Source of the DNA: Chitinilyticum aquatile DSM 21506
Lineage (GTDB): Bacteria > Pseudomonadota > Gammaproteobacteria > Burkholderiales > Chitinibacteraceae
Reading direction: 5' to 3'
Length of the DNA: 64,000 nucleotides
Assembly (NCBI RefSeq): GCF_000430805.1
Contig: NZ_AUMS01000004.1
Coordinates: forward strand, 1-64,000
Shown one piece after another: positions 43,533 to 53,478 of the stretch. The first letter of the stretch is position 1; every line of letters starts with the position of its first letter. Position numbers and translations under genes: made by a program. A model generated the notes under the pieces. It was given only the letters and a program-made list of their open reading frames with translations, did no database searches and had not been told where the DNA came from.

Positions 43533-44636
43533 ATGCCACGCCTTTTTGCCCTCTTCGCCCTGCTGGCCGCACACACGGCCGGGGCGATCACCCTCACTGA
43601 CCTGGCCGGCCGCAGCGTCAACGTGCCGCCCAGGGCCGAGCGCATCATCCTCGGCGAAGGTCGCATGCTGGCCAGCCTCGCCATTCTCGACCGCGAGCTG
43701 CCGGGCAAGCGCGTGGTCGGCATGCTGGGCGACTTCGAGCAGCTCGACCCCGGCAGCTATGCGCAGTATCGCAAGGTCTACCCGAACCTCGACGGCATCG
43801 CCCGCCTGGGCAAGGGCAGCAACAGCTTCAGCGTCGAGGAAGCCATCCGCCTCAAGCCCGACCTGGCCATCTTCAGCCTGCGCGGCCACGGCCCGGACGT
43901 GAACGATCACGCCACGCTGGAGCGCCTGAGCAAGGCCGGCATCACCGTCATCTATGTCGACTTCACCAAGGACCCGCTGAAGAATACCGAAGCCAGCATC
44001 AGGGTATTGGGCCAGGCACTCGGAAAAGAAAAGGCTGCCGACGAATACCTTGCCTTTTATCGCAAGGAACTCGCCAAAGTGACTGGCGCGCTGGCAAGCA
44101 AGCGGCAAAAGCCGACCGTGTTCCTCGAAAGCCGTGTCGGGCTGGCCAACAGCTGCTGCGAAACCCTCACCAACGGCATGCTGGGCACCTACCTTGATGC
44201 CGCCGGCGGCGACAATATCGCCCGCCCGCTGGTGCCGGGCGTGGCCGGCACGGTCAGCCTCGAATTCCTGCTGCAGAAGCAACCCGAGTTTTTCATCGCC
44301 ACCGGCATCGGCAACCCGCTCACCGCGCAGCAGACCGGCAGCAACCGCATCGCGCTCGGCCAGGGCATCAGCGTTGCGACGGCGCAGGCGTCGTTGCAAA
44401 AAGCGCTGTCCCGCCCCGGCATTGCCGAGCTGAACGCCGTGCGCAACAAGCGCGCCTACGCGATTTCGCACCAGTTTGCCTACAGCGCGGCCAATGTCGT
44501 TGCCGTGCAGCAGATGGCGAAATGGCTGCATCCGGAGCTGTTCCGCCAGCTTGACCCGCAGGCCACGCTGCAGGAGTTCTACCGCCGCTTCCAGCCCGTG
44601 CCGCTCACCGGCGTGTTCTGGGCGGAGGTGCGCTGA
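43533..44636 (+). CDS. Iron-complex ABC transporter, periplasmic binding protein
   Basis: 367 residues from the ATG at 43533 (CTGGAGCATTTCTC before it) with a signal peptide (MPRLFALFALLAAHTAGA). Class III binding-protein pattern: RAERIILGEGRMLASLAIL at the first lobe, IRLKPDLAIFSLRG, and a long connecting helix. It delivers a ferric siderophore or heme to the permease. It overlaps the permease by 1 nt (TGATG). A coding repeat copy lies at 44002-44050. Confidence 0.91.
   Translation: MPRLFALFALLAAHTAGAITLTDLAGRSVNVPPRAERIILGEGRMLASLAILDRELPGKRVVGMLGDFEQLDPGSYAQYRKVYPNLDGIARLGKGSNSFSVEEAIRLKPDLAIFSLRGHGPDVNDHATLERLSKAGITVIYVDFTKDPLKNTEASIRVLGQALGKEKAADEYLAFYRKELAKVTGALASKRQKPTVFLESRVGLANSCCETLTNGMLGTYLDAAGGDNIARPLVPGVAGTVSLEFLLQKQPEFFIATGIGNPLTAQQTGSNRIALGQGISVATAQASLQKALSRPGIAELNAVRNKRAYAISHQFAYSAANVVAVQQMAKWLHPELFRQLDPQATLQEFYRRFQPVPLTGVFWAEVR
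44002..44050. repeat. 49-nt palindromic element, coding copy (binding protein)
   Basis: GGGTAT and ATACCT are 37 nt apart. Right half AAAAGGCTGCCGACGAATAC resembles that of the intergenic copy at 48865 (AAAAGGCTACAGCCACATAC). The stretch uses AGG, GTA, TTG, GGA and AAA codons and encodes an ordinary surface helix. Confidence 0.68.
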
Positions 44637-45691
44637 TGGCGGCAGTCAACTCAGTGCAGCCGCTGGCCGTGCAGTACCGGCGGCAGAACCGCTGGCGACT
44701 CGTGCTGCTGGTGCTGCTGGTGCTGGCGCTCGGCATGAGTCTGGCCACCGATCTGGCGACCGGCAGCGCCAGCTACCCGCTGAGTGAAGTACTCGCGGGC
44801 TTTGCTGATCCGGCCAGCCTCGATGCCGGCATGCGCGTGATCCTGTTCGACGTGCGCCTGCCCTACGCGCTGATGGCGCTGGCTGTCGGCGGTGCGCTCG
44901 GGTTGGGCGGCGCACAGCTGCAGACGGTGCTGAACAACCCGCTCGCCAGCCCCTTCACGCTGGGCGTAGCCGCCGCAGCGACACTGGGCGCGTCGCTCAC
45001 CATCGTGTTCGAACACCACTTGCCGGCACTGCCGCACAACGCGCTGGTACCCGCCGGGGCATTCCTCTGTGCGCTGGGCGTCACCGGGCTGATTTTGCTG
45101 CTCAGCCGCTGGCACGGCGGCGGCAGCGACACACTGGTGCTGTTCGGCATTGCGCTCTTGTTCGCGCTGGAAGCGCTGGTGTGGCTGCTGCAATTTCTGG
45201 CCGACGCCAACGCGCTGGAGCAGATTGTGTTCTGGTCAATGGGCAATCTGGGGCGCGCGACGCTGACACACGTCGCGCTCGTCGCCACCGTGCTGGCTGT
45301 CTGTTTCGTACTGGCGATGCGCCGTGCCTGGGCGCTGACACTGCTGCGCGGCGGTGCGGCACACGCGGCCAGCCTCGGCATCCGCGTCGAGCGCCTGAGC
45401 TGGCAGGTGCTGGTGGAAGTCAGCCTGCTGACTGCCGTTGCGCTGGCCTTTGTCGGCACCATCGGCTTTGTCGGCCTGGTCGGCCCGCATATCGCGCGCC
45501 TGCTGGTGGGCGAGCAGCACCGCTATTTCCTGCCCGCCAGCGTGCTGTGCGGCGCACTGATGCTGTCGCTGGCGTCGATTGCCAGCAAGAGCATCATCCC
45601 GGGCCTCTTGATTCCCATCGGCATCGTCACCGCACTTGTCGGCGTGCCGGTGCTGATCACGCTGATCCTCACCCGCAGGAGCGCGTCATGA
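44636..45691 (+). CDS. FecCD-family iron-complex permease
   Basis: 351 residues with about ten membrane helices. FecCD hallmarks: LPYALMALAVGGALGLGGAQLQTVLNNPLASP split over the first helices, and AFVGTIGFVGLVGPHIARL near 270-290. It is the single permease of the system and probably forms a homodimer. Start overlaps the binding-protein stop; end overlaps the ATPase by 4 nt (ATGA). Confidence 0.96.
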   Translation: MAAVNSVQPLAVQYRRQNRWRLVLLVLLVLALGMSLATDLATGSASYPLSEVLAGFADPASLDAGMRVILFDVRLPYALMALAVGGALGLGGAQLQTVLNNPLASPFTLGVAAAATLGASLTIVFEHHLPALPHNALVPAGAFLCALGVTGLILLLSRWHGGGSDTLVLFGIALLFALEALVWLLQFLADANALEQIVFWSMGNLGRATLTHVALVATVLAVCFVLAMRRAWALTLLRGGAAHAASLGIRVERLSWQVLVEVSLLTAVALAFVGTIGFVGLVGPHIARLLVGEQHRYFLPASVLCGALMLSLASIASKSIIPGLLIPIGIVTALVGVPVLITLILTRRSAS

Positions 45692-46452
45692 GCCTGCAGC
45701 TTTCCGACGTTTCCGTCACGCGCGGCAAGGCGCGCATCATCGACGCGCTGAGCCTGCCACCGCTGCCGCCGGGCAGCATGACCGCGCTGATCGGCCCGAA
45801 TGGTGCCGGCAAATCAACGCTGATCCACGCCATCGCCGGGCTGCTCCCCGCCAGCGGCGAACTGCTGCTCGACGGTCAGCCGCTGCCAGCACTGCCGCGC
45901 GACGAGCGCTGTCGCCGCGTCGGCCTGCTGCCGCAAACACTGCCGCAAGCGGCGGGGCTCACCGTTTACGAGCTGCTGCTGGGCGGCCTGCGCACGCTGG
46001 GCATCGCGCACGGCGAAGCCGAAACCCGCATCGAGGATGTGCTGCAGCGGCTGCGCCTGACCCCGCTGGCACTACGGCCGCTGGCCACGCTGTCGGGCGG
46101 GCAGCGCCAGATGATCGCACTGGCCCAGCTGCTGGCACGCCAGCCCCGCCTGCTGTTGCTGGACGAACCCAGCAGTGCGCTCGACCTGCACTGGCAGCTG
46201 GCGATGGTCGAGGCCATCCGCAGCGAGGTGCAGCAACGCCAGAGCATCGCGCTGCTTGCGCTGCACGACATCAATCTGGCACTGCGCAGCTGCGAGCGAG
46301 TGATCGTGCTGGCAAACGGCCGCTGCGCCGCCGACGGCGAGCCGCTGACGGTGCTGAGCCCCGACCTGCTGGCCGGCGTCTACGGCATCCGTGGCCAGAT
46401 CGAGCAGTGCTCGCTGGGGCGACCGGTGTTTGTGCTGGACAAACTGATTTGA
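45688..46452 (+). CDS. ABC transporter ATP-binding protein (FecE type)
   Basis: 254 residues from the ATG at 45688. Walker A IGPNGAGKST at about 34-43, Q-loop in VGLLPQTLPQ, signature LSGGQRQMIALAQ, Walker B LLLLDEPSSALD and the switch His in LLALHDINLAL are all present. It energises the iron-complex importer. No gene follows in the next 640 nt. Confidence 0.97.
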   Translation: MSLQLSDVSVTRGKARIIDALSLPPLPPGSMTALIGPNGAGKSTLIHAIAGLLPASGELLLDGQPLPALPRDERCRRVGLLPQTLPQAAGLTVYELLLGGLRTLGIAHGEAETRIEDVLQRLRLTPLALRPLATLSGGQRQMIALAQLLARQPRLLLLDEPSSALDLHWQLAMVEAIRSEVQQRQSIALLALHDINLALRSCERVIVLANGRCAADGEPLTVLSPDLLAGVYGIRGQIEQCSLGRPVFVLDKLI

Positions 46453-46483
46453 TGAAGGCCCGGATGAAGCAATGGCTATTCCG

Positions 46484-47048
46484 TTTTAGCGCCTGCGGCG
46501 CGGTGTTTGCATGCCGGGGGTGCCCGGCTGCACGTCAGGGGGCTCTACTGCACCCCACAAAGTCTGCGACTTTGCGGGGGCCCCGCGCTTGCCAAGCCCC
46601 CCGACACCCCCAAGGCGCGCCCGCTCCGCAACCCCTTCGGGGTTCCCTGCGATGGCATCGCGTCCTAACTAGCTTGCCATATACCCATGCACAGATAAGA
46701 CCAAAGTCTAATCAGATAAATGGCTATGGCCATATACCCACTACAAAATCGTCGGAAGACGCTTTGCTTTGTCGACCAACAAGTAACCAACGCTGCTGCT
46801 TAGCACGCCCCGCCCTGAAGCTGCCGAGAAGCACAGCAGGCCACAGGGTTTCGCGGGTGAGATGTTTGAGGGCGCAGCCCGAGTTTCGAACCCGCGCTGT
46901 GGCCTGCGAGCATCGCAGGGAAGCCGCCGCAGGCGGCCGGCGGACCGGGCTCGGCTTTGGGGTGAAGGGGGATTTGCCGAGACAAATCCCCCTTCCCGTC
47001 CGCCGGGCGGAACCGGCATGCAAAACACCGCGCCGCAGGCGCTAAAAA
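46484..47048. repeat. Gene-free block of nested hairpins bounded by a 34-bp inverted repeat
   Basis: TTTTAGCGCCTGCGGCGCGG at 46484 and onward to 46516 is repeated inverted at 47013-47048 (one extra A). Inside are perfect stems: 46558-46575 (CAAAGT/ACTTTG), 46630-46644 (AACCCC/GGGGTT), 46836-46846 with 46897-46907 (11 bp), 46923-46937 (GCCGCC/GGCGGC), 46939-46945 with 46998-47004, and 46965-46975 with 46984-46994 (11 bp). Open frames here are short and shift with the hairpins, so I do not call a gene. It looks like a mobile or multi-copy structured repeat, and may be transcribed. Confidence 0.75.
46691..46739. repeat. 49-nt palindromic element with decayed left half
   Basis: Right half AAATGGCTATGGCCATATAC ending in CCC is intact; the left end is ACAGAT. 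An unpaired half-site ending GCCATATACCC lies just before it at 46676-46686. Both are inside the hairpin block. Confidence 0.65.
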
Positions 47049-47094
47049 GCGATTCACCCAAAAGATAAAAAGCCACCATTCAAGGATACACACC

Positions 47095-47418
47095 ATGGTA
47101 CAGAGCCAGACCCAAATAAATACCGAGCTTGCCAAGCAATACCTCTTCAAACTCTGCAAACACTTCGCCCGCAAGATCCCGGTCGACTTCGACGACAGCC
47201 AAGGCCTCGCGCGCTTTCCGATTGGCGAATGCCGTTTTTTGGCCGACAGCAGCACGCTGCAATTCCGGCTGAGCGCCCCCGATCCGGAGCAATTGCAACG
47301 CCTGCAGCGCGTGCTGGAAGAGCACCTGCAGCTGATGCGCCGCGCGCCCGATTCCGCGCTGGACTGGCTGCCTTCTGATCTCCCCTGTTCAGGCGACACG
47401 GCTGCCCCGTATAATTGA
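47095..47418 (+). CDS. DUF2218-family protein
   Basis: 107 residues. The DUF2218 pattern is [17 protein letters not shown], then [20 protein letters not shown] and [12 protein letters not shown]. Small acidic cytosolic proteins of this family have no known function; some lie near iron or siderophore genes, which fits the neighbourhood. A TATAAT for argH lies across the 3' end. Confidence 0.85.
   Translation: MVQSQTQINTELAKQYLFKLCKHFARKIPVDFDDSQGLARFPIGECRFLADSSTLQFRLSAPDPEQLQRLQRVLEEHLQLMRRAPDSALDWLPSDLPCSGDTAAPYN
47410..47415 (+). promoter_or_regulatory. Likely -10 element of the argH promoter
   Basis: TATAAT, 33 nt before the argH ATG, within the last codons of the DUF2218 gene. The -35 (TTCAGG at 47388) is weak. 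Confidence 0.55.
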
Positions 47419-47447
47419 GGCCATTTTGCCCATTCAGGATTTCCCCC

Positions 47448-48836
47448 ATGCAGGACACTGGCAGCAAGACCTGGTCCGGTCGTTTCAACGAACCCGTCAC
47501 CGAACTCGTCAAGCGTTACACCGCTTCCGTGAATTTCGACAAGCGCATGGCAGAGGTCGACATCCAGGGTTCGCTCGCGCACGCCCAGATGCTGAACAAG
47601 GTTGGTGTGCTCAGCCTGGAAGACCTGCAGGCCATCCAGACCGGCATGGCCGACATCCTGAGGGAAATCAACGCCGGCACCTTCGAGTGGAGCCTAGACC
47701 TCGAAGACGTGCACATGAATATCGAAAAGCGCCTGACCGAGCGCGTGGGCGATGCGGGCAAGCGCCTGCACACCGGCCGCAGCCGCAATGACCAGGTTGC
47801 CACCGACATCCGCCTCTACCTGCGCGGCGCCACCGATACCACCATCAAGCTGATCCGCGAAGTGCAGATGAGCCTGGTGGATCTGGCCGAGAAGAACGCC
47901 TCGACCGTCATGCCCGGCTTCACCCACCTGCAGGTGGCGCAGCCGGTGACCTTCGGCCACCACATGCTGGCCTACGTGGAAATGCTGGGCCGTGACGCCG
48001 AGCGCTTCGTCGACGCCCGCAAGCGCATCAACCGCATGCCATTGGGCTCGGCTGCGCTGGCCGGCACCACCTACCCGATCGACCGCCTGTATACCGCGCA
48101 GCTGCTGGGCTTTGACGGTGTGTGCGAGAACTCGCTGGATGCCGTATCCGACCGTGACTTCGCCATCGAATTCACCGCTGCCGCCGCACTGGTGATGACG
48201 CACCTGTCGCGCCTGTCGGAAGAGCTGATCCTGTGGATGAGCCCGCGCTTCGGCTTCATCGACATCGCCGACCGCTTCTGCACCGGCAGCTCGATCATGC
48301 CGCAGAAAAAGAACCCGGACGTGCCGGAACTGGTGCGCGGCAAGACCGGCCGCGTCAATGGCAATCTGGTGTCGCTCTTGACGCTGATGAAGGGCCAGCC
48401 GCTGGCGTACAACAAGGACAATCAGGAAGACAAGGAGCCGCTGTTCGACACCGTCGACACGCTGACCGACACCCTGCGCATCTACGCTGACATGATGCGC
48501 GGCATCACCGTGAAGCCGGAAGCCATGGAGCGCGCCGTGCGCCAGGGCTTTGCCACCGCGACCGACCTGGCCGACTACCTGGTGAAAAAGGGCCTGCCCT
48601 TCCGCGACGCGCACGAAGCGGTCGCGCTCGCCGTGCGCTACGCCGAGCAGAAGAAGAAGGATCTGGCCGAGCTGTCACTGGTCGAGTTGAGCAGTTTCTC
48701 GGCGCTGATCACCGACGACATCTTCAGCATCCTGACCTTCGAAGGCTCGCTCAGCGCCCGCGACCACATCGGCGGCACCGCGCCCTTCCAGGTGCTGGTG
48801 CAGGTGGCCAAGTGGCGCGAACGGCTTGGGAATTGA
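47448..48836 (+). CDS. argH: Argininosuccinate lyase
   Basis: 462 residues from the ATG at 47448 ([13 protein letters not shown]). The fumarase/ASL signature [12 protein letters not shown] is present, as are [12 protein letters not shown] and the catalytic-loop region. It makes arginine and fumarate, the last step of arginine synthesis. The frame is open 11 codons upstream, but ArgH proteins usually start here. A repeat and terminator follow. Confidence 0.98.
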   Translation: MQDTGSKTWSGRFNEPVTELVKRYTASVNFDKRMAEVDIQGSLAHAQMLNKVGVLSLEDLQAIQTGMADILREINAGTFEWSLDLEDVHMNIEKRLTERVGDAGKRLHTGRSRNDQVATDIRLYLRGATDTTIKLIREVQMSLVDLAEKNASTVMPGFTHLQVAQPVTFGHHMLAYVEMLGRDAERFVDARKRINRMPLGSAALAGTTYPIDRLYTAQLLGFDGVCENSLDAVSDRDFAIEFTAAAALVMTHLSRLSEELILWMSPRFGFIDIADRFCTGSSIMPQKKNPDVPELVRGKTGRVNGNLVSLLTLMKGQPLAYNKDNQEDKEPLFDTVDTLTDTLRIYADMMRGITVKPEAMERAVRQGFATATDLADYLVKKGLPFRDAHEAVALAVRYAEQKKKDLAELSLVELSSFSALITDDIFSILTFEGSLSARDHIGGTAPFQVLVQVAKWRERLGN

Positions 48837-48837
48837 C

Positions 48838-48886
48838 AGGTATATAGCCATAGCCTTCTCAATTAAAAGGCTACAGCCACATACCC
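48838..48886. repeat. 49-nt palindromic element, intergenic, convergent genes
   Basis: AGGTAT and ATACCC; inner AGCCTT and AAAAGGCT pair. It starts 1 nt after the argH stop and touches the terminator that follows. Confidence 0.92.
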
Positions 48887-48920
48887 AGTAAAAACCCCCG
48901 CAGATGCGGGGATTTTTACT
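48887..48920. terminator. Bidirectional terminator between argH and the hybrid kinase
   Basis: AGTAAAAACCCCCGC pairs with GCGGGGATTTTTACT (one mismatch) around AGAT, with A and T runs on both sides. Confidence 0.9.
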
Positions 48921-48936
48921 GTAGTCCCTCCCATGT

Positions 48937-51900
48937 TCAGGGAGCAGACGCTGCAGGCAACTCGCGCCGCAACAACACAAGCGCGGTCGGGTAATCAAAA
49001 GCCTGCATGGCCTGCTCGAGCCTCGAAAACAGATCGGCATCCAGCGTTTTCTGCAAAGAAGCGGCATGATCATGGAAACTCTGTACGGCACGAAAATCGC
49101 CGCGTTCCAGGTAGCTCATCAACCCGGCTACACGCTGGGCCAACGCTTGCTGATTTTCCGTCTCAACCGGTTCCGGCACCTGGCGGAACGGCCGAAGGTC
49201 TTCTTCAAGCCAGGCCAGGTTGGTCGCCAGCTCGGCCAGTTTTTGTCCGGCCTCTTCCGGTACGGCCTGCAAACCGAACATTCGTTCCAGCTCGCCAGCC
49301 AGCTGCTGTATCTGCGACACACCCAGCATGCCGGAAACACCTTTCAGCGCATGCGCCAGACTTCTGGCGCCATCGAGATCGCCCAGCCGGTACAGCTTGC
49401 CAAGCCGTTCGGCGTCTTCGCGGTGATTGTCGCAATACATCAGCAGCATCTGCAGATAGCGTACCCGCTTGCCACGCAGGCGCAACAAGCCGTCAGCAAA
49501 ATCAACGCCTCGCAACGCTGACAGGTTTTCGGCAGAGGGAGCCCCCGATGCAGCGCGTTCAGCCTGCCCGTAGGCCGGAGCGGCGGCCAGGCTCTGTCGT
49601 TCTGGCAGCCATTTCAGCAGGGTGGCAAACAGGTCGTCCGGATTGACCGGTTTGCCAACCAGATCATTCATGCCGGCATCGACGCAGCGAAGATAATCTT
49701 CACGGAATACGCTGGCTGTCAGTGCCAGTATCGGCATGCTGCGTCCGGCCGGTCGCGAGCGGATTTCCCGGGCGGCCGACAGACCATCCATATTCGGCAT
49801 CTGCACATCCATGAGGATCAGGTCGTAATCGGCAGCATGCGCCATCTGGACGGCTTCCCGTCCATCGCGAGCCCAGTCAACCTGCATATTGATCCCGCCC
49901 AGCAAAGCGGCCATCACCTCCTGGTTCACTGGCTCATCCTCGACCAGCAGGACACGCGTCCCGGCGTAATGCTGTGCCAGACGTTTTTCGGCCTCGCCCA
50001 ATCCCCAGTGACCACTGGCTTCCTGCCGTGCACTGGCAATGCCAAACCAGCCGGTAAACCAGAAAACACTGCCTTTTCCGGGCTCGCTGCGCACACCTGC
50101 AGCACCATCCATCAACTGGGCAAGCCGGCTGGTAATCGCCAGGCCAAGGCCGGTGCCACCATAGCGCCGCGTTGTCGAGCCGTCTGCCTGCCGAAATGCC
50201 TTGAACAACTCTGGCAGCTTTGCTGCTTCAATGCCGCAGCCGCTATCTTCTACCTCGAAGCGCAGCAGTATCTGGTCATCGCGGCGCTCCTGCTCCTGCA
50301 CGGTCAGTGACACACCTCCCCGGCTGGTAAACTTGATGGCGTTATTCAGGTAATTCAGCAGAGCCTGCCGCAAGCGCGTCGGATCACCATGCAGCCAAAC
50401 AGGTGCGGACTGGCAATCGGTGCTGAAGGAGAGTCCCTTGGCATGCGCCTGCTCGGCCAGCAAGGCCCGCACATCACCGAGGACGTCCTGCAGGGAAAAA
50501 TCAATCAACTCCAGATCAAGCTTACCTGCTTCGATTTTGGAGAAATCGAGGATGTCATTGATCACGGTGAGCAGGTGATTGGCTGCAACGCTGATCTTGT
50601 CCAGCCTGCCAGCCTGCCCCGGCTCCCGGATTTCTTTTCTGAGCAGATGCGTCAGGCCCAGAATCGCATTCATCGGTGTGCGGATTTCATGGCTCATGTT
50701 GGCCAGAAACTCGCTTTTGGCCTGATTGGCAGCCTCGGCTGCCACACGAGCAGTGTTGAGCTCAATCGTACGCTGCTCAACCAGTTCTTCAAGATGCAGG
50801 CGGTAACCTTCCAGCTCCTGATTGATCCGGATTTTCTCGGTAATGTCGCTCTTGATTGCCAGATAGTGCGTCACCCTGCCATCGGGCTGGCGAATCGGGG
50901 TGACAATGGCCTGCTCGATGTACTCTTCGCCGTTCTTGCGCCGGTTGTAGAATTCACCGTGCCAGGTTTCACCTGCCTGCAGGGTAGCCCAGAGTTCGTG
51001 ATAGACAGCGGCAGCAGTTTTGCCTGACTGCAACAGGCGCGAGTTCATTCCGAGCAGTTCGTCGCGCGCATACCCGGAAGAGCGCAGATAGGCTTCATTC
51101 ACATACTCGATGGTGCCATCCAGACTGGTGATGGCAATGCTTTCAGGACTCTGCTCCACGGCCTGTGAAAGCTGCTGCAGTTGCGCTTCGATACGTGCCC
51201 GCTCGGTGACATCACTGATCAGGATGACCACAGCATCATGCCCGGCAAAACTGAGCTGGTGGGCCGATACCTCGACCAGAATGGTGCGGCCATCTTTGCG
51301 CCGGTGCTGCCACACTCCCGTGCAGCCCGCTGCACCAGCAAGTCCATGTAGAGCCTGCTGCAGTCGCTCATCGTCTTCCTGCGGACGAATATCGCGAATG
51401 GTCATCCCGAGAAACTCGTCGCGAGAATAGCCATAGTGATCGATAGCCGCGTCATTGACCGCGAGGAAGGCCAGCGTCTGCTTGTCAAACACCCACATCG
51501 GATGCGGGTTGGCTTCGAACATGTCGCGGTAACGAGCTTCACTTTCACGCAACACCTCTTCTGCCTGCTTGCGATCGCTAATGTCAAGATTGACGCCGAA
51601 CAGGCGGGCCGGACGGCCCTCTTCGTCCTGCTGTACCCCTCCCCTGCTGACCAGCCAGCGAACTTCACCAGAGGGCCAGCGCACCCTGAATTCGGCCTCA
51701 AAGGGCTGGCCACGATGGATTGCGTCATCCCATTGCCGATCGATGGCGGGCAGATCGTCGGGCAGAATCCGGCTGCGCCAGGTCTGAGGCGTCAGTTCTC
51801 CGGGCTGCGCTTCACCATATAGATGCCAGCACTCGGCCGACCAGTAGATCTGCCCGGTACTCAGATCCCAATCCCAGATGCCGACATGCGCACCTTCCTG

Positions 51901-53478
51901 CGCAAGCAGAAGGCGCAATTCACTCTGGGTCAGCGCCTGGCTGACCCGTTCGGCATTCTTCTTGGCTTCCAGCGCATCTTCCATCAGGTTGAGCGCAGCA
52001 AGCCTGGCCTGACGCTGCTCGGCCATTGCATTGGCCTGTACGATCTGGATGGCTTCTTCGGCCAGTTTGCGACGGGTGATGTCTTCGGAGAAAACAACAA
52101 TGCCTCCGACCTCGCCATCGCCAAAATGCCATGGTCGCACTTCCCAGCGCAGCCACTGCTCCGAGCCGTCTGCCCGCACGAAATGATCTTCGTCCTGCCT
52201 GAATATCTCGCCTGCCAGTGCCTTGCGGTGAATTTCCCTCCACTCGACGCTTATTTCCGGAAAAACAACGTAATGCGATTCACCGATCAGATTTCTGCCT
52301 GCCAGGCCATAATCCTCCAGCCAGCGGTGGCTGACCGCAAGATAGCGCATGTTGCGGTCAAACATCGCCAGTGCAGCCGGCGCATGATCGATCAGCAACT
52401 GCAGGCGCTCCTGGCTGGCCCGCAAGGCCCTTTCCGCCAGTCGGCTCTCGGTGATGTCCTGCAGCATGCCACGCAATTCGACAACGTTGCCGTCACGATC
52501 ACGAATCGCCTCGCCACGCGCCAGCAGCCAGCGCCGGACACCATCATCGCGGATGATCTCCGTTTCGACTTCGTATGGCCGACCCTGGTGTATTGCCTGC
52601 TCGACAGCCGCACTCAAGCGCGCCCAGCTGTCCTCCGCAAAATACTTCGGCACCTCGGTAAAATCAGCTGGCGGCAAAACGACATCCCGCCCAAAAAGGT
52701 GGAACATCTCTTCCGACCACACCGTAAGATCATTGCGGAAATCCCATGTCCAGCTGCCAATCTTTCCCAGGTGCTGGGCTTGCTGCAGCACAACTTCATT
52801 GCTGCGGCGTGACTGGATATCTTCGATGACCGAAATGAAGTAATCCGGATCACCGTTTTTTCGCCGCACCAGTGACACCGTCAGATTGATCCAGACGATG
52901 GAACCATCGTCGCGCAAGTAGCGCTTTTCAGTCGAATAAGAATCACGCTTGCCCGCCAGCAATTCCCGCATCAGAGCCAGATCAGCCTCCAAGTCATCGG
53001 GATGGGTAATGTCCTGGAAGGTTTTTTCCAGCAACTGCTGTCGGGAGTAACCGACGATTTCGCATAGCTTGTTATTGACCCGCAGCCAGTGCCCATCAGG
53101 CCCCACATGGGCAATTCCGACTGCTGCCTGCTCAAAGGTAGCTTCAAAACGGTTTTCCGAATTGTCCCGGGCAACGCTCAGTTTCTCGAAGAACACGGAA
53201 AAAAGTGTTCCCATCAACAGAAAACCGGCCATCGAAAAAGCGGTTGCCATCGATACCATGTGGAACGAAAAAGCTGGCGGAACGAACAGATACCAGACCA
53301 GCACGACACTGATCAGGGTTGCGCCAATACCGCCCCTCCACCCGCCCAGCCAGGCACAGAAAAACACGGTCGGAAAGAAAAAGAACCAGACATACGGACT
53401 AATGAAAGGATATAGCGCCCACTGTACGGCAGCCGCCAGAAAGGGCAGGACAAGCGCCAGAAGCAGCCGATGGTTCAT
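48937..53478 (-). CDS. Hybrid sensor histidine kinase with PAS array, receiver and Hpt
   Basis: 1513 residues. An N-terminal membrane part of three to four helices (about 5-95) resembles the DUF4118/KdpD sensor fold. Some six PAS modules (about 105-880) follow. HisKA has H at about 930 in [13 protein letters not shown]. The ATPase domain is about 1025-1145. The receiver (about 1168-1285) has Asp near 1221 in [13 protein letters not shown], and a C-terminal Hpt domain has His near 1377 in [12 protein letters not shown]. This is a full four-step phosphorelay chain. The start overlaps the upstream PAS gene by 4 nt. The final target is probably the REC-HD-GYP protein of the same operon. Confidence 0.94.
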   Translation of the reverse strand: MNHRLLLALVLPFLAAAVQWALYPFISPYVWFFFFPTVFFCAWLGGWRGGIGATLISVVLVWYLFVPPAFSFHMVSMATAFSMAGFLLMGTLFSVFFEKLSVARDNSENRFEATFEQAAVGIAHVGPDGHWLRVNNKLCEIVGYSRQQLLEKTFQDITHPDDLEADLALMRELLAGKRDSYSTEKRYLRDDGSIVWINLTVSLVRRKNGDPDYFISVIEDIQSRRSNEVVLQQAQHLGKIGSWTWDFRNDLTVWSEEMFHLFGRDVVLPPADFTEVPKYFAEDSWARLSAAVEQAIHQGRPYEVETEIIRDDGVRRWLLARGEAIRDRDGNVVELRGMLQDITESRLAERALRASQERLQLLIDHAPAALAMFDRNMRYLAVSHRWLEDYGLAGRNLIGESHYVVFPEISVEWREIHRKALAGEIFRQDEDHFVRADGSEQWLRWEVRPWHFGDGEVGGIVVFSEDITRRKLAEEAIQIVQANAMAEQRQARLAALNLMEDALEAKKNAERVSQALTQSELRLLLAQEGAHVGIWDWDLSTGQIYWSAECWHLYGEAQPGELTPQTWRSRILPDDLPAIDRQWDDAIHRGQPFEAEFRVRWPSGEVRWLVSRGGVQQDEEGRPARLFGVNLDISDRKQAEEVLRESEARYRDMFEANPHPMWVFDKQTLAFLAVNDAAIDHYGYSRDEFLGMTIRDIRPQEDDERLQQALHGLAGAAGCTGVWQHRRKDGRTILVEVSAHQLSFAGHDAVVILISDVTERARIEAQLQQLSQAVEQSPESIAITSLDGTIEYVNEAYLRSSGYARDELLGMNSRLLQSGKTAAAVYHELWATLQAGETWHGEFYNRRKNGEEYIEQAIVTPIRQPDGRVTHYLAIKSDITEKIRINQELEGYRLHLEELVEQRTIELNTARVAAEAANQAKSEFLANMSHEIRTPMNAILGLTHLLRKEIREPGQAGRLDKISVAANHLLTVINDILDFSKIEAGKLDLELIDFSLQDVLGDVRALLAEQAHAKGLSFSTDCQSAPVWLHGDPTRLRQALLNYLNNAIKFTSRGGVSLTVQEQERRDDQILLRFEVEDSGCGIEAAKLPELFKAFRQADGSTTRRYGGTGLGLAITSRLAQLMDGAAGVRSEPGKGSVFWFTGWFGIASARQEASGHWGLGEAEKRLAQHYAGTRVLLVEDEPVNQEVMAALLGGINMQVDWARDGREAVQMAHAADYDLILMDVQMPNMDGLSAAREIRSRPAGRSMPILALTASVFREDYLRCVDAGMNDLVGKPVNPDDLFATLLKWLPERQSLAAAPAYGQAERAASGAPSAENLSALRGVDFADGLLRLRGKRVRYLQMLLMYCDNHREDAERLGKLYRLGDLDGARSLAHALKGVSGMLGVSQIQQLAGELERMFGLQAVPEEAGQKLAELATNLAWLEEDLRPFRQVPEPVETENQQALAQRVAGLMSYLERGDFRAVQSFHDHAASLQKTLDADLFSRLEQAMQAFDYPTALVLLRRELPAASAP

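Noticed and set aside
46800-47582. Frames in the hairpin block, up to 260 codons
   Set aside because: They cross the inverted repeats and the DUF2218 and argH genes, and change composition at each hairpin.
51065-51075. Single half-site GCGCATACCC in the hybrid kinase gene
   Set aside because: No partner half at the family distance. Worth remembering only if half-sites prove functional alone.
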